Positions 35,962 through 45,832 are shown, numbered from the stretch's first letter. The stretch: DNA of 64,000 bases from Candidatus Terraquivivens yellowstonensis (GCA_023539445.1 JAKCEW010000001.1:177503-241502), one strand, 5' to 3'. Notes: generated from the letters alone by a model not told the origin. Program-made: numbers and translations.

Positions 35962-36327
35962 TCATTCTTGGTGAAATATGTACCCACAGAATGGACAAAT
36001 GGTTGAGCCCTGCTCGACTAGATTGTGGCAATTCGGGCAGTGAAATGAAATAACTCTATGAGGCCTTTTTACGGGTTGCTTAACCTCCGGAATCGGATAG
36101 GGCATGGCTATCAACGTCTCTGTATGCACTACATTTGGGTGCTTCTCGACAACTTCATATATGGTTTTTGATAGTTCCTCAAGATCTTTCGCAGTTAATA
36201 CTAAGACAGCGTCGTATCTGCCGAAGACACTATGTGCCATCTTGACGCCCTTAATCTTCCTAGACGTTATAAGTTCGTGCGATGTACCGGGCACAGTCCT
36301 AACCAGTACAAACGCTATAACAGGCAT
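35962..36327 (-). CDS. RAM-domain protein fused to a zinc ribbon
   Basis: 121 aa. The N-terminal ~80 residues are an Lrp/AsnC-type ligand-binding (RAM) domain (FGRYDAVLVLTAKD, VVHTETLIAM) without any helix-turn-helix. The C-terminal ~30 residues form a zinc ribbon with CPNC and CPFCG. No DNA-binding HTH, so it may act as a small-molecule sensor partner rather than a classical Lrp regulator. Overlaps the next RAM gene by 1 nt; the two look like a tandem duplication. Confidence 0.8.
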   Translation of the reverse strand: MPVIAFVLVRTVPGTSHELITSRKIKGVKMAHSVFGRYDAVLVLTAKDLEELSKTIYEVVEKHPNVVHTETLIAMPYPIPEVKQPVKRPHRVISFHCPNCHNLVEQGSTICPFCGYIFHQE

Positions 36328-36626
36328 TATCCTTCACTTTTAAGACCAGTAAGTACTATAGCCGTCTCTGTATGAATCACGTTAGGAACTTTCTCGATTA
36401 CTTTATAGATGATCTCGCTTAGTCTTTCTAAGCTTGGTGCTTCTACCACAACTATTGCGTCGAACCTTCCAAAAACCGGGTCGGCGTGAATAACCCCCTC
36501 GATGTTGCTAACCTCTTTTATATACTTCAGAACCTCCATAGAGGTACCCGGTTTTGTCGTGAGCATCACATAGGCTCTCAAGACTTTTTCACAATCAATT
36601 CCAAGCACGAAGTAATATTTATGCAC
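36327..36626 (-). CDS. Stand-alone RAM-domain (Lrp/AsnC ligand-binding) protein
   Basis: 99 aa. Single RAM domain, residues about 17-95, with FGRFDAIVVVEAPSLERLSE and VIHTETAIVLTG matching those of the downstream protein. The first 15 residues (HKYYFVLGIDCEKVL) are atypical and the start may lie at a later codon. Regulatory or allosteric role inferred. Divergent from the ATPase H-C genes across a 56-nt gap. Confidence 0.8.
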   Translation of the reverse strand: MHKYYFVLGIDCEKVLRAYVMLTTKPGTSMEVLKYIKEVSNIEGVIHADPVFGRFDAIVVVEAPSLERLSEIIYKVIEKVPNVIHTETAIVLTGLKSEG

Positions 36627-36682
36627 TTTCTGAACTTCGGTAAAAATTATAAATCCCCTGACCGTTAGTGAGTTGACTTGAG

Positions 36683-37030
36683 ATGGTGCTCGTCAATAAG
36701 GAGGAGTTCGAGAACATTATATCTTTGTTGTTAAACATCGATAAGGAGTTGGACGAACTGAGGGTATACGCCGAAAAGGCTCGGAGAGAAATCTTAGAGT
36801 TTGCTAGGAACGAGGCATCTATTGCCAAGGAGGAGGCGTTGAAGAGGGTAAGGGCAGTTGCGGATGATATGGTAAAGCAGGCTCAATACGAGGCCAAAGC
36901 AGAAGCGGAGAGGATAATCAAGAAGAACAAGGAAGCTTTGACAAAGCTAAAGGAAAGGATAGAAGTTAAGCTTAACGACGCAATATTGTTCACGATGGAT
37001 GTTTTGTTAGGGAAGAAGGAAATAACATGA
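36683..37030 (+). CDS. A-type ATPase peripheral-stalk subunit H-like
   Basis: 115 aa, nearly all charged helix with heptad-like spacing (EKARREILEFARNEASIAKEEALKR region, 31-55), the hallmark of stalk subunits that pair with subunit E. Ends in a short hydrophobic segment, DAILFTMDVLLG. The stop overlaps the subunit C start by 4 nt (ATGA), supporting its role in the ATP synthase. Confidence 0.72.
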   Translation: MVLVNKEEFENIISLLLNIDKELDELRVYAEKARREILEFARNEASIAKEEALKRVRAVADDMVKQAQYEAKAEAERIIKKNKEALTKLKERIEVKLNDAILFTMDVLLGKKEIT

Positions 37031-38079
37031 CACTTCGAGATTTAGAGTACGTCATAGGGAAGAGTTACGGCCTAAAGGGCAAGTTGCTCCCGTATACTGT
37101 GCTGGAGGAGTTAGCTAACTCCAAAAACCTTGAGGAGCTTGTCGAGAAGTTAAGGCCGACAGATTATGGTCCGTACGTATCCAGTCTACCGAGGCCGTTA
37201 AACCCCACACGTATAGAGTTGGCACTAAGAAGGTGTCTGGTTGAGGTCCACTTCGACTTGGCCATGAAGTCAAAGAACGCTGGCATAATTCAAGCTTATT
37301 ACATGAAATACTTAACGTCGAACCTTAAGACTATTCTAAAAGGAAAGGCCTTAGGCAAGAGTTACGAGGAGCTTCTGGAACTCGTCGACCTCAGGGCTGA
37401 GGAGCTTGTAAGAAGGAGGGATATCGTTGTAAAAGCTATGGCCGCAAAGGACCTAGCGGAGGCTGTGAGGTCTTTGTCCGGAACGAAGTTTAGCGATGTG
37501 GCGAGCATGGCTATGGAAGTATATGAGAAGGAGAAAGACCTCATCGCCTTTGACGTGGCCATGGATAAGGCATACTTCTCGGAAGTTCTGAAAGAGTTTA
37601 ACAAATTACGCCTTGCAGAACGTAAAAGGATCAGGAGGATTGTGGCAGTTGATATAGATGGTTATATAATATTGGCGATTATGAGGTCCAAATTATGGGG
37701 ACTTACGATCGCCGAGGCTAAACGCTTTTTGTTAGACAAGGCGGTAAATATTTCAAGTGACATCATAGACAGAATGTTAGAGGCCGGGAATATAACAGAC
37801 GTCCTGCGCATTTTAGGTGAAACCCCATACAAATCCATAATACCTGAATCATCAGCACCAGATGTATCAGCAATAAAGGCACTTGAAGAAGCTTTCGAGA
37901 GACTGGCTTTGAATAGAGCATCAGAAGCATTTTTGAGGGACATATTCAGCGTAAGTGTCCCCATCGCGCTCCTAAAACTCAAAGAGCTTGAGGTAAGAAA
38001 CATATCGATCATAGCCGCAGGTATTGATGAAGGGTTAAGCGTCTCCAGAATACTTCAGAAGGTTGTGAAACTTCAATAG
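37027..38079 (+). CDS. atpC: A-type ATP synthase subunit C
   Basis: 350 aa, standard length for the central-stalk socket subunit joining rotor ring and subunits D/F. Helical throughout with the repeated pattern of this family ([28 protein letters not shown] near 85-105, [22 protein letters not shown] near the end). Gene order H-C is detached from E-A-B at 46-50 kb and D-K at 62-63 kb. 3' end overlaps the acylphosphatase gene by 7 nt. Confidence 0.9.
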   Translation: MTLRDLEYVIGKSYGLKGKLLPYTVLEELANSKNLEELVEKLRPTDYGPYVSSLPRPLNPTRIELALRRCLVEVHFDLAMKSKNAGIIQAYYMKYLTSNLKTILKGKALGKSYEELLELVDLRAEELVRRRDIVVKAMAAKDLAEAVRSLSGTKFSDVASMAMEVYEKEKDLIAFDVAMDKAYFSEVLKEFNKLRLAERKRIRRIVAVDIDGYIILAIMRSKLWGLTIAEAKRFLLDKAVNISSDIIDRMLEAGNITDVLRILGETPYKSIIPESSAPDVSAIKALEEAFERLALNRASEAFLRDIFSVSVPIALLKLKELEVRNISIIAAGIDEGLSVSRILQKVVKLQ

Positions 38080-38357
38080 ATTATTCTGAAATCCTTGAAT
38101 TCGCCTCTATATTCCTCCCATATGACCTCAACGTGCTCTACAACAGCATCCGGAGGTCCTTTATGACACCACTCTACCATGGAAGCAACGGCCTCTTTCT
38201 CACCCTCAAAGACGGCCTCAACCCTCCCGTCAGGAAGATTCTTGACCCAACCTTTCACGCCCAGCATGTCCGCCATCCTCTTTGTATTGGACCTGAAGAA
38301 TACGCCTTGTACGAGACCGCTCACGTACACATGAGCCCTGGCCTTCATGTCGCTCAC
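38073..38357 (-). CDS. acyP: Acylphosphatase
   Basis: 94 aa. Phosphate-binding signature [17 protein letters not shown] with the catalytic Arg, followed by [17 protein letters not shown] with the catalytic Asn. Hydrolyses acyl phosphates. Starts ATG at 38357 or four codons later. Overlaps the nitrilase gene upstream by 4 nt. Confidence 0.95.
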   Translation of the reverse strand: MSDMKARAHVYVSGLVQGVFFRSNTKRMADMLGVKGWVKNLPDGRVEAVFEGEKEAVASMVEWCHKGPPDAVVEHVEVIWEEYRGEFKDFRIIY

Positions 38358-39181
38358 CTCGGAATGTTCTGTTCAACTATGCATCCGTAAGCTGCTGGAT
38401 TCCTTCTAGATAACCTATCAAGTCTAAATTCTACTATGCTAAGTAAGTCTATGTCGCATGTTATTACTGTTTGTCCAGACCCTGCTTGAGTTAAGACGAC
38501 TGGATGAACAAACTTTTTGGCACCTTCTAACGGTACGCAAACGAAGGAACCTCCCGGATGAGCATGGTCGTATATGTTTGCTGCCACAACGGGTACTCTA
38601 TTCTCAAGACATCTCGCCTTAACGTACAAGCGCCAGGGTTCCATAGCCTCTTTTACAATTCTTGATGGATTAAATATAAGCTCCGCACCTTTGATAGTCA
38701 GGCATCGGGCAGACTCTGGAAATGCTACATCGTAACACACCATTATGCCAAGTTTGATGCCGTTAACCTCAAAGACCTTGAAATTTGTACCAGGTTTAAA
38801 GAATGCCTTTTCATCCCTGAACAGGTGAACCTTCTCTTGCTTTCCCACCACGTTGCCGTTTGGAGCTATCACATACGCCGATACAAATAAGTCGTTCTCG
38901 TTCTCTTCGTATACCGCTCCGGGAATCAATGTTACGTTCAATTCTTTAGCAAGCTGTGAGAATCTTAATATGACGTACTTAGCGGAATCAATTACCTCAT
39001 CTATATGCGGAATGGGCTCTTTATGCAACCACATCTCTGGCAGGCAAATAAACTCTGCTCCAGCTTCCTTTGCAGTCATTATGAGCGCCTCTGCCTTTGC
39101 TACGCTTTCTTGTACGCTTTCACTAGGCTCTACTTGGACAGCAGCGACCCTTATGCTCCGCCTCAAACCCGCGCTAATCAT
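38354..39181 (-). CDS. Carbon-nitrogen hydrolase (nitrilase family)
   Basis: 275 aa from ATG at 39181; a longer frame reaches 39268 but would overlap the divergent dehydrogenase gene. Catalytic Glu in [12 protein letters not shown], Lys in [11 protein letters not shown] and Cys in [11 protein letters not shown] form the nitrilase triad. Likely an amidase acting on a small amide; substrate not evident. Divergent from the 39228 dehydrogenase with a 46-nt gap. Confidence 0.88.
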   Translation of the reverse strand: MISAGLRRSIRVAAVQVEPSESVQESVAKAEALIMTAKEAGAEFICLPEMWLHKEPIPHIDEVIDSAKYVILRFSQLAKELNVTLIPGAVYEENENDLFVSAYVIAPNGNVVGKQEKVHLFRDEKAFFKPGTNFKVFEVNGIKLGIMVCYDVAFPESARCLTIKGAELIFNPSRIVKEAMEPWRLYVKARCLENRVPVVAANIYDHAHPGGSFVCVPLEGAKKFVHPVVLTQAGSGQTVITCDIDLLSIVEFRLDRLSRRNPAAYGCIVEQNIPR

Positions 39182-39227
39182 TATAAGCACTCTTTTATGT
39201 AGATTTTTGGGCAGAGGTAGGTCGTAA

Positions 39228-40217
39228 ATGGACAAGAAAGTACTGATAACGGAACCTACTCCGTTCATCGAAGAAGAGTGGGGAATTCTCGAGAAACATG
39301 CGACCGTTAGGTTAGCAAAAGGTGTAACAGAGGACGACCTGATTGCTGAGGTAAAGGATGTAGATGTGATGTTGGTTGTCTACGCAAAAATCACGAAGAG
39401 GATAATGGATTCTGCACCACGCCTGAAAGGAATTGTGAGATATGGTATAGGTGTGGATAATATAGATATACAAGCGGCGACTGAGATGGGAATATACGTT
39501 GCTAACGTGCCAGACTATTGTATAGGAACAGTTGCAGAGCATACGTTCGCATTGTTGTTTGCTTTGACCAGAAAGGTTATCCTAGCTGACCGTATAGTCA
39601 AGAATGCGAATTGGAAGATTTGGACACAACAACCAACTGAACTCATGGGTACCGACCTCGAAGGCAAGGTGTTGGGTCTGATAGGTATGGGTAATATAGG
39701 GAGTGCTGTCGCAATTAGGGCTAAAGCGTTTGGTATGAAAGTTATAGCATACGACCCATATCTCGAAAAAGATAGGGCAAAGTTGTTAGATGTGGAGCTC
39801 GTTGATTTGGACACTTTGTTAAAGAATTCCGACTTCGTGTCAATTCATGCACCATTGACTCCAGAAACCCGAGGAATGATAGGTGAGCAAGAGTTAAAGA
39901 AGATGAAGAGGACCGCATACCTAATCAACACTTCTAGGGGTCCGATAGTGAAGGAAAGCGCGCTTTATGAAGCGCTAAAGAATAGGTGGATAGCCGGCGC
40001 AGCACTCGATGTCTACGAAAAGGAACCCCCAGATCGTGACAATCCGCTTTTCAAACTCGATAACGTAGTCCTGACGCCCCATATAGCGTGGTATACAGAA
40101 GAGGCCCTGAAGCGACTTAAGAGGTCGGTGGCAGAAGAAGCAATAAGAATACTTAATGGTATGCCACCTAAGAACCTCGTAAACAAGGAGGTCCGCTTTG
40201 TTAAGAAAACGACGTAG
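39228..40217 (+). CDS. D-2-hydroxyacid / phosphoglycerate dehydrogenase-like
   Basis: 329 aa. NAD-binding GLIGMGNIGSAVAIRAKAFG (about 148-167), catalytic Arg in NTSRGPIV, Glu in DVYEKEPP and His in LTPHIAWYT. Single-domain form without the ACT domain of long SerA. May catalyse the first step of serine synthesis or reduce another 2-oxoacid such as glyoxylate/hydroxypyruvate. Followed after 29 nt by the geranylgeranyl reductase gene. Confidence 0.88.
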   Translation: MDKKVLITEPTPFIEEEWGILEKHATVRLAKGVTEDDLIAEVKDVDVMLVVYAKITKRIMDSAPRLKGIVRYGIGVDNIDIQAATEMGIYVANVPDYCIGTVAEHTFALLFALTRKVILADRIVKNANWKIWTQQPTELMGTDLEGKVLGLIGMGNIGSAVAIRAKAFGMKVIAYDPYLEKDRAKLLDVELVDLDTLLKNSDFVSIHAPLTPETRGMIGEQELKKMKRTAYLINTSRGPIVKESALYEALKNRWIAGAALDVYEKEPPDRDNPLFKLDNVVLTPHIAWYTEEALKRLKRSVAEEAIRILNGMPPKNLVNKEVRFVKKTT

Positions 40218-40246
40218 CATTATGGAATCCATGATGGCGGTATATA

Positions 40247-41419
40247 ATGCAAAATAGTGATTATGATGTTGTTGTCGTGGGTGCAGGACCTGCCGGACTT
40301 CTCACGGCTAGAGAAGCCGCTGGTATGGGTTGTAGTGTGCTTGTGCTTGAAGAACACGAAGAAGTAGGAAGGCCCGAGAAATGTGCTGGCCTTTTCAGCA
40401 TATCCGGACTTAAGATGCTTAATGTACCCTTATCCCACTCATACGTCCAGAACGTCGTGAGGGGCGCAGTCTTCTTCTCACCATCTGGAAGGTCGTTCGT
40501 TCTGGATGCGAAAAGACCTGTGGCTATCGTCTCGAATCGTGAGATGTTTGACAAATTCTTGGCACAACAGGCAACACTTAAGGGTGCGGAGGTAGTTACT
40601 GGTGAAGCAGTTGTTAGAATAATACCAAGCGACGAGATGCCATCTGTCAAAACATCCAATAATTTGACATTCGCCAAGATGGTCGTTGATGCGGAAGGTC
40701 GATCCGGATTCTTGGCAAGGTATGTGTGGAAAGGTTGGAAACCTAAGGGTTGGATTCCGATAATTCAGGCGGTGGTGGAAAATCATCAAATGGACAAGGA
40801 CTTCGTTTACCTTTACTTCAAGGAGTATCTCAAGGACTTTTTCGCGTACTTAGTCCCAATAGATGACAACCTAGGAAAACTTGGTGTTGCGGCAAGGAAG
40901 GACACAAAGAGATCATTCTCCCGTTTCTTGCAAGAAGAGTTTAAACATGCTAGAATTCTCTCGACAACTTCAGCATCTATATACACTGGTCCACCACTCG
41001 AACTTCACCAGAACGGTAAAGTTTTAGCTGTCGGAGACGTGGCTGGTCACGTGAAGGCTACGACCGGTGGTGGTGTAATTTACGGCGGTCTTTGCGCGAT
41101 TGAGACAGGAAGATACATCGCAAACTTTCTTTTGAAAGGAACAGGTATCCGCGAATATCAGGAAAGTATGAACAAAATCCGCGCTCAGCTGAAATCCATA
41201 TATAGGTTACGCGTCCTTATATCCCAAATCCCGCCGAAATCTTATGATCACATATTCAAGGCAGCCAGTGATGTGCATCTAGACAAATGGTTAAGCATTA
41301 AAGGAGACATGGATAGGCATGGGGATACAGTAAAGGCCATGCTTAAATCAGGTATGGCTCTAAAACTTCTTACTAGGGCAATTTTTCAAGCACTAAAGGA
41401 CGCCCTAGGTATTCCGTAG
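40247..41419 (+). CDS. Geranylgeranyl reductase family FAD enzyme
   Basis: 390 aa. N-terminal FAD motif VVVGAGPAGLLTAREAAGMG (9-28), the family signature GRPEKCAGLFS with a conserved Cys, and GDVAGHVKATTGGGVIYGG near residue 262. In archaea this family saturates the geranylgeranyl chains of ether lipids. A related role on quinone side chains is possible given the respiratory genes in the window. Starts 29 nt after the dehydrogenase. Confidence 0.88.
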   Translation: MQNSDYDVVVVGAGPAGLLTAREAAGMGCSVLVLEEHEEVGRPEKCAGLFSISGLKMLNVPLSHSYVQNVVRGAVFFSPSGRSFVLDAKRPVAIVSNREMFDKFLAQQATLKGAEVVTGEAVVRIIPSDEMPSVKTSNNLTFAKMVVDAEGRSGFLARYVWKGWKPKGWIPIIQAVVENHQMDKDFVYLYFKEYLKDFFAYLVPIDDNLGKLGVAARKDTKRSFSRFLQEEFKHARILSTTSASIYTGPPLELHQNGKVLAVGDVAGHVKATTGGGVIYGGLCAIETGRYIANFLLKGTGIREYQESMNKIRAQLKSIYRLRVLISQIPPKSYDHIFKAASDVHLDKWLSIKGDMDRHGDTVKAMLKSGMALKLLTRAIFQALKDALGIP

Positions 41420-41468
41420 GTTATAAGTTCATGCTTTTATAGTAGTGAAGAAGCCAGCATAGGTTGAA

Positions 41469-41645
41469 ATGAAGCAGGTAACGCTTCCAACGTGCTCGTG
41501 GTGTCATAGGACGATACTGTCAGGTGAGAGGGCAGTAAGTTTTCCATGCCCGAACTGTGGAAGGGTTACAATATGGAGATGCAGGGTTTGCAGAGAGTTG
41601 GCGAGACCTTATGTCTGCCCCTCATGCGGGTTTGAAGGACCGTAG
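41469..41645 (+). CDS. Small four-CxxC zinc-ribbon protein (HVO_2753-like)
   Basis: 58 aa from ATG at 41469 to TAG at 41643-41645. Four CxxC pairs (C9/C12, C27/C30, C38/C41, C50/C53) give two zinc sites, with the order TCSWC, PCPNC, RCRVC, CPSCG. This is the conserved archaeal DUF1610-type zinc finger usually encoded beside aEF1B, as here, with 12 nt between the genes. Function unknown, probably RNA- or ribosome-related. Confidence 0.9.
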   Translation: MKQVTLPTCSWCHRTILSGERAVSFPCPNCGRVTIWRCRVCRELARPYVCPSCGFEGP

Positions 41646-41657
41646 GGGGTTTAGTTC

Positions 41658-41924
41658 TTGGGTAAAGTGCTTATGCTAGTCAAGATAATGCCGGCTGATG
41701 AAAACGTTGATTTGGATGAGCTTACCAATAAAATATCTAGAAATCTTCCTAACGGTATAGAGTTGCGTGAAACTAGGAAAGAGCCCCTCGCATTCGGAGC
41801 AGAATGCCTTCTAGTAGCATTTACTATGCCAGACGAAGAGGGTTATGCCTATGCTCTCGAGGACTACTTAAAGAGTTTTCCTGAGATACAAGAATTCGTA
41901 ACAGAATTCGTAACTAGGGTTTAG
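41658..41924 (+). CDS. ef1b: Translation elongation factor aEF1B
   Basis: 88 aa from TTG at 41658, supported by a GGGGG purine run about 8-12 nt upstream in the preceding stop region. Nucleotide-exchange factor for aEF1A. The fold core is recognised from KVLMLVKIMPADENVDLDEL and the conserved C-terminal VTEFVTRV. Length is exactly that of archaeal aEF1B. Confidence 0.93.
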   Translation: MGKVLMLVKIMPADENVDLDELTNKISRNLPNGIELRETRKEPLAFGAECLLVAFTMPDEEGYAYALEDYLKSFPEIQEFVTEFVTRV

Positions 41925-41960
41925 GTATTTTCCAAATTCATCACTCTCCCTCCAAACTAT

Positions 41961-41970
41961 ACTTAAATAA
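41961..41970 (+). promoter_or_regulatory. TATA-like box for cdc48
   Basis: ACTTAAATAA, centred about 29 nt before the ATG at 41995; canonical archaeal spacing for a leaderless transcript. Inferred. Confidence 0.5.
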
Positions 41971-41994
41971 TGCACGCTGGTTATCTTTGATGAA

Positions 41995-44169
41995 ATGAGC
42001 AGCAAGGAGCTTAGGCTTAGGGTAGTTGAAGCGAAGCAACGCGACGTTGGTTATGGTATAGCGAGAATAGATAAGGATGTCGGGGCTTCCGCCGGCCTCA
42101 CGACCGGAGATATAATAGAGATAAGGGGTAAAAAACTCACAGCTGCCACTCTGTGGCTGGGTTATACAGAGGATGAAAAGGATACGATAAGGATAGATGG
42201 TTATATAAGGAGCAATGCTGGCGTATCCTTAAATGATTATGTAACGGTTAGGAAGGCGCAGGTAAAGGAAGCGCAGTTAGTTGTGCTTGCACCGGTGAAT
42301 AATTCGATAAAGCCTGACGAGAATTTTGTAAAGCTCGTAAAAAGCAGGCTAATAGAGTATCCAACAGTTCAAAAGAATATAGTGCCTGTCCTATTCTTCG
42401 GCAACCTGTTCACATTCGCCGTAATACAGACGAGACCTATGGGAATCGTCAAGATAACTCCTAGAACAAAGCTGATCGTTCAAGCTAGGTCTGTGCAGGA
42501 GAGGGTGTTCAGGACCAGTGTGACTTACGAGGACATAGGAGGCCTTCAGGAGCAGATACAAAGGATAAGGGAGTTGATAGAACTTCCGTTGAGGTATCCT
42601 GAGCTTTTCCAGAAACTTGGGATAGACCCGCCTAAGGGTATACTGCTTTACGGTCCACCTGGTTGCGGTAAGACCCTCCTGGCCAAGGCCGTCGCAACAG
42701 AGGCCGATGCTAACTTCATACTAATAAACGGACCTGAGATTATGAACAAATATTATGGTGAAACTGAGGCACGACTTAGAGAGATATTCCGGAAGGCTGA
42801 GGAAGAGGCCCCAAGCATAATATTTATCGATGAAATAGATGCAATAGCGCCAAAGAGGAGCGAGGTAACGGGCGAGGTCGAGAAAAGGGTTGTGGCCCAG
42901 CTCCTTGCGCTCATGGATGGTTTAGAATCAAGAGGTTCTGTGATAGTTATAGGTGCGACGAATAGACCAAACGCCTTAGACCCAGCTCTAAGGAGACCCG
43001 GTAGGTTTGATAGGGAAATAGAGATTGGGATACCGGACAAGAAGGCTAGAAAAGAGATACTCGACATACACACAAGAGGTATGCCGCTTGATGAGAGTGT
43101 CGATTTGGACAAGCTGGCTGACATCACGAAGGGCTACACTGGAGCTGATATTGCTGCGCTTTGCAGGGAAGCTGCCATGAGGGCTATACGAAGGATATTG
43201 CCTAGCATAGATTTCTCGGAGGATAAAATATCACCAGAATTGTTGAACAGTCTCACAGTAACCATGAAGGACTTTCTAGATGCTTACAAAGATATAACGC
43301 CCACGGCCCTTAGGGAGGTCGAGATAGAGACGCCGACTGTGAGATGGGATCAGATAGGTGGACTTGAAGAAGTGAAGCAAAGGTTAAGGGAGGCGATCGA
43401 GTGGCCCCTTAAGTACCCTGAGAAATTCGAGAGGCTTGGCATAAAGCCTCCTAAGGGTATACTGCTTTACGGTCCACCTGGTTGCGGTAAGACCCTCCTG
43501 GCCAAGGCGATAGCTACAGAGAGCGAGGCCAACTTCATATCGATAAAGGGGCCTGAGATATTCAGCAAATGGGTTGGAGAATCGGAAAAAGCCATCAGGG
43601 AGATATTCCGGAAGGCTAGACAGGCAGCTCCCTGCATAGTATTTTTGGACGAGATCGAGTCCATAATTCCTAGGAAGGACTTCTTAGAGGATAGTTCTGG
43701 CGTATCGCACAGGGTGGCGAGTCAGCTCTTGGCCGAGATGGATGGTATAGAGGATCTGAACGGTGTAGTCGTCGTGGGCGCGACCAACAGGCCAGACCTA
43801 TTGGATCCAGCCATACTCAGGCCAGGCAGATTTGACAGGTTGATATACGTGCCGCCGCCTGACGAAAAAGCAAGGCTTCAAATACTGAAGATATACACAG
43901 CCAAGATGCCACTTGCAGATGACGTATCCCTCGAAGAAATTGCGAGCATGACCGAGGGTTACTCCGGCGCTGACCTAGAATCGTTGTGCAGGGAAGCTGC
44001 TCTCTCAACCATCAGAAGAGGGGCAGAACCAGAAATAGTGACAAGACAAGACTTCCAAGAGGCCCTCAGGATTGTGAAGCCAAGTCTCTCGCCACACATG
44101 ACTAAGGAGTATGAGAAGATAGGCGAAATGCTCAGATCATCCGAAAAGCCTCTAACAATGATAGGATGA
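41995..44169 (+). CDS. cdc48: CDC48/p97-type AAA ATPase (VAT-like)
   Basis: 724 aa hexameric unfoldase that feeds the proteasome and remodels complexes. N-terminal double-psi barrel/CDC48_2 domain (1-180), D1 AAA module (about 185-430, Walker A GPPGCGKT, Walker [15 protein letters not shown]) and D2 (about 445-690, Walker A GPPGCGKT, Walker [14 protein letters not shown]). Sensor and Arg-finger regions are intact in both ([38 protein letters not shown]). The two Walker A regions share a 59-bp exact DNA repeat. Followed by a 73-aa gene after 6 nt. Confidence 0.97.
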   Translation: MSSKELRLRVVEAKQRDVGYGIARIDKDVGASAGLTTGDIIEIRGKKLTAATLWLGYTEDEKDTIRIDGYIRSNAGVSLNDYVTVRKAQVKEAQLVVLAPVNNSIKPDENFVKLVKSRLIEYPTVQKNIVPVLFFGNLFTFAVIQTRPMGIVKITPRTKLIVQARSVQERVFRTSVTYEDIGGLQEQIQRIRELIELPLRYPELFQKLGIDPPKGILLYGPPGCGKTLLAKAVATEADANFILINGPEIMNKYYGETEARLREIFRKAEEEAPSIIFIDEIDAIAPKRSEVTGEVEKRVVAQLLALMDGLESRGSVIVIGATNRPNALDPALRRPGRFDREIEIGIPDKKARKEILDIHTRGMPLDESVDLDKLADITKGYTGADIAALCREAAMRAIRRILPSIDFSEDKISPELLNSLTVTMKDFLDAYKDITPTALREVEIETPTVRWDQIGGLEEVKQRLREAIEWPLKYPEKFERLGIKPPKGILLYGPPGCGKTLLAKAIATESEANFISIKGPEIFSKWVGESEKAIREIFRKARQAAPCIVFLDEIESIIPRKDFLEDSSGVSHRVASQLLAEMDGIEDLNGVVVVGATNRPDLLDPAILRPGRFDRLIYVPPPDEKARLQILKIYTAKMPLADDVSLEEIASMTEGYSGADLESLCREAALSTIRRGAEPEIVTRQDFQEALRIVKPSLSPHMTKEYEKIGEMLRSSEKPLTMIG
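42631..42689 (+). repeat. 59-bp exact direct repeat, copy 1 (Cdc48 D1 Walker A)
   Basis: Identical base for base, including third codon positions, to 43450-43508. It encodes the segment around [13 protein letters not shown]. The copies are offset by 819 bp (273 codons, in frame). Confidence 0.95.
43450..43508 (+). repeat. 59-bp exact direct repeat, copy 2 (Cdc48 D2 Walker A)
   Basis: Second copy of the repeat at 42631-42689. Flanking codons differ between D1 and D2, so identity is confined to this block plus a shorter shared stretch GAGATATTCCGGAAGGCT further along each domain. Confidence 0.95.
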
Positions 44170-44175
44170 AAACCT

Positions 44176-44397
44176 ATGAGTATGAGGGCAGAAGTTTATT
44201 CTACAATCTTAGAAACGTTACGAAAGATGGGCGGAAAGGCGCTAGAGCAGAATCTGCTGGATGAGCTCAGGGCGAGGGGTTTAGAGTTATTGCCAGAAAT
44301 ACTCAGACAGGCTTTGCTAAAGCTTGAGATGCATGAGAAGGTTAGGGTCATAAGCTTGGATACTGAACGAAAGCTGATAGAGCTCGTTGAGGCTTAG
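44176..44397 (+). CDS. Small winged-helix-like hypothetical protein
   Basis: 73 aa, not assigned to a named family. Two amphipathic helices and a short beta hairpin (LLDELRARGLELLPEILRQALLKLEMHEKVRVISLD) suggest a mini winged helix. Starts 6 nt after the cdc48 stop and may be translated with it; its stop overlaps the end of the convergent FEN1 gene by 4 nt. Could be a DNA- or protein-binding helper; no direct evidence. Confidence 0.65.
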   Translation: MSMRAEVYSTILETLRKMGGKALEQNLLDELRARGLELLPEILRQALLKLEMHEKVRVISLDTERKLIELVEA

Positions 44398-45431
44398 CTT
44401 AACCAAGCATCTAGACTCGTCTCTCCTTTACCTTTTTCTAAAGCCACCTTTAGCTCAGCCAGTGCTTTGTCCACTCTATCGGACGAAAAGTCGTGTTCAT
44501 CACAAAGTATCGACTTTACGGCTGCGTAGTCTATCTCCTCCCACTTGAGGGTGTAGTTGTCTGTCACGTTCGGTTTGAGAAAGATTTGTCTTATCACTTC
44601 TGGAGGAACCTCTAAAGTTACGTTCAATGCCTCCAAGACCTTCTCGGCGCTTCCATACTCCTTTACGAGCTTAAGGGCTTTCTTCGGACCTATTCCCTTC
44701 ACTCCCTCGCAGTAGTCCGTTCCCACAAGTATGCCGATATCTATCAATAGCTCCCTCGTTATTCCCAAGGATGAGAGTAACGCGTGAAGGCTTATCAACT
44801 CGGGTTCAACTTCGACGTAAGCTTTCTTGCCTGGAAGCTTTCGCTTTCCAACTATGGACAGGTTTCTCACGAGTCTTGGTGAGCCAAAGAGGAGCGAGTC
44901 CATGTCTTGGGACGCGGATGCATAAACATCGCCCTTTGCAGCCATGTATGCTGCCTGTGCCTCGCCTTCCGATGGTGCTTGAACTGTCGGTATTCCCATG
45001 GCACAAAGAAGTTTCTTTGAGCTCTCCAGCATGTACTCCTCGAGTGTTGCGGCCCTTTGTGCGTACTTCCTTGCGGCTTCTATATCGCCTGCCAATAGGG
45101 CCTTCTCGTAAAGCTCCCCTGCCTCTTTCCGCAATTCCATTCTCTTCTCAACAGTTGCCTGCTTCAGCTCTGGAGGTCTTCCATCAAAGACGTAGACAGG
45201 CTTTATCCCCTTTTCCAGCAAGTTAACCGTCCTAAAGAAAAGGCCGCTGAGATGGCTGGTAATCCTCCCCCTACTGTCCATCAAGGGTCTTCCATCAGGT
45301 CCTCTGATCGTTGCCAAGAACTGGTACAGCATATTAAAAGCGTCCAATGCTATGGCCCTTCCTCTGAGCGCCTCCAGTGTTATGGTCTGGACAGCCTCAG
45401 GTGGTACTATATCACCCAGCTTCACACCCAT
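44394..45431 (-). CDS. fen: Flap endonuclease 1
   Basis: 345 aa from the ATG at 45431, chosen because FEN1 needs the conserved MGVKLGDI start. Removes 5' flaps during lagging-strand maturation and repair. N-domain metal ligand Asp in AIDAFNMLYQ and VFDGRPPELK; I-domain PSEGEAQAAYMA and ASQDMDSLLFG, then GTDYCEGVKGIGPKKALKLVK (H2TH). C-terminal SLDAWL is a PCNA-binding-box-like tail. Convergent with the cdc48/73-aa genes. Confidence 0.96.
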   Translation of the reverse strand: MGVKLGDIVPPEAVQTITLEALRGRAIALDAFNMLYQFLATIRGPDGRPLMDSRGRITSHLSGLFFRTVNLLEKGIKPVYVFDGRPPELKQATVEKRMELRKEAGELYEKALLAGDIEAARKYAQRAATLEEYMLESSKKLLCAMGIPTVQAPSEGEAQAAYMAAKGDVYASASQDMDSLLFGSPRLVRNLSIVGKRKLPGKKAYVEVEPELISLHALLSSLGITRELLIDIGILVGTDYCEGVKGIGPKKALKLVKEYGSAEKVLEALNVTLEVPPEVIRQIFLKPNVTDNYTLKWEEIDYAAVKSILCDEHDFSSDRVDKALAELKVALEKGKGETSLDAWLS

Positions 45432-45535
45432 GGGCCTTTCCACACCATAAAAAGGTACGCGCTTGAAGTATAAGGGCGTATCTGTTGCGAAATTCTGCAA
45501 GGATTTATATAAAGCACGAGGTGGTAGAATAAACT

Positions 45536-45832
45536 GTGCGGGTAGTGGCCGTAGGTAGCAGGGGCTTTATAATGGGTTTTAGGCTTGCTGGCGTCTCTGG
45601 AATAGAGGTTGTTGATGCAAAGGAGGCGCTTTCGACGGTTAACAAGTTAATGAATGACCCGGAGGTAGGGCTGATACTGTTATCCGAGGAGCTGACATCC
45701 GAAATAAGGAATGAAATAAATGAGATAAGGTCTAAAAAACCTATGCCGCTCATATACATACTGCCATCAACTTCAGCGGGCACAAAGGGTATGGATTATA
45801 GGGCTATACTCAGACAAGTTTTGGGAGTTTAG
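45536..45832 (+). CDS. atpF: A-type ATP synthase subunit F
   Basis: 98 aa from GTG at 45536. Rossmann-like small rotor-stalk subunit: RVVAVGSRGFIMGFRLAGV at the N-terminus, GLILLSEELTSEI in the middle, and the IYILPSTSAG segment typical of NtpG/AhaF. Stands alone, 105 nt from the divergent FEN1 gene, and is separated from E-A-B by one minus-strand gene. Confidence 0.88.
   Translation: MRVVAVGSRGFIMGFRLAGVSGIEVVDAKEALSTVNKLMNDPEVGLILLSEELTSEIRNEINEIRSKKPMPLIYILPSTSAGTKGMDYRAILRQVLGV

Noticed and set aside
44771..45226. 151-codon frame on the plus strand
   Set aside because: Antisense to FEN1; no independent coding signal.
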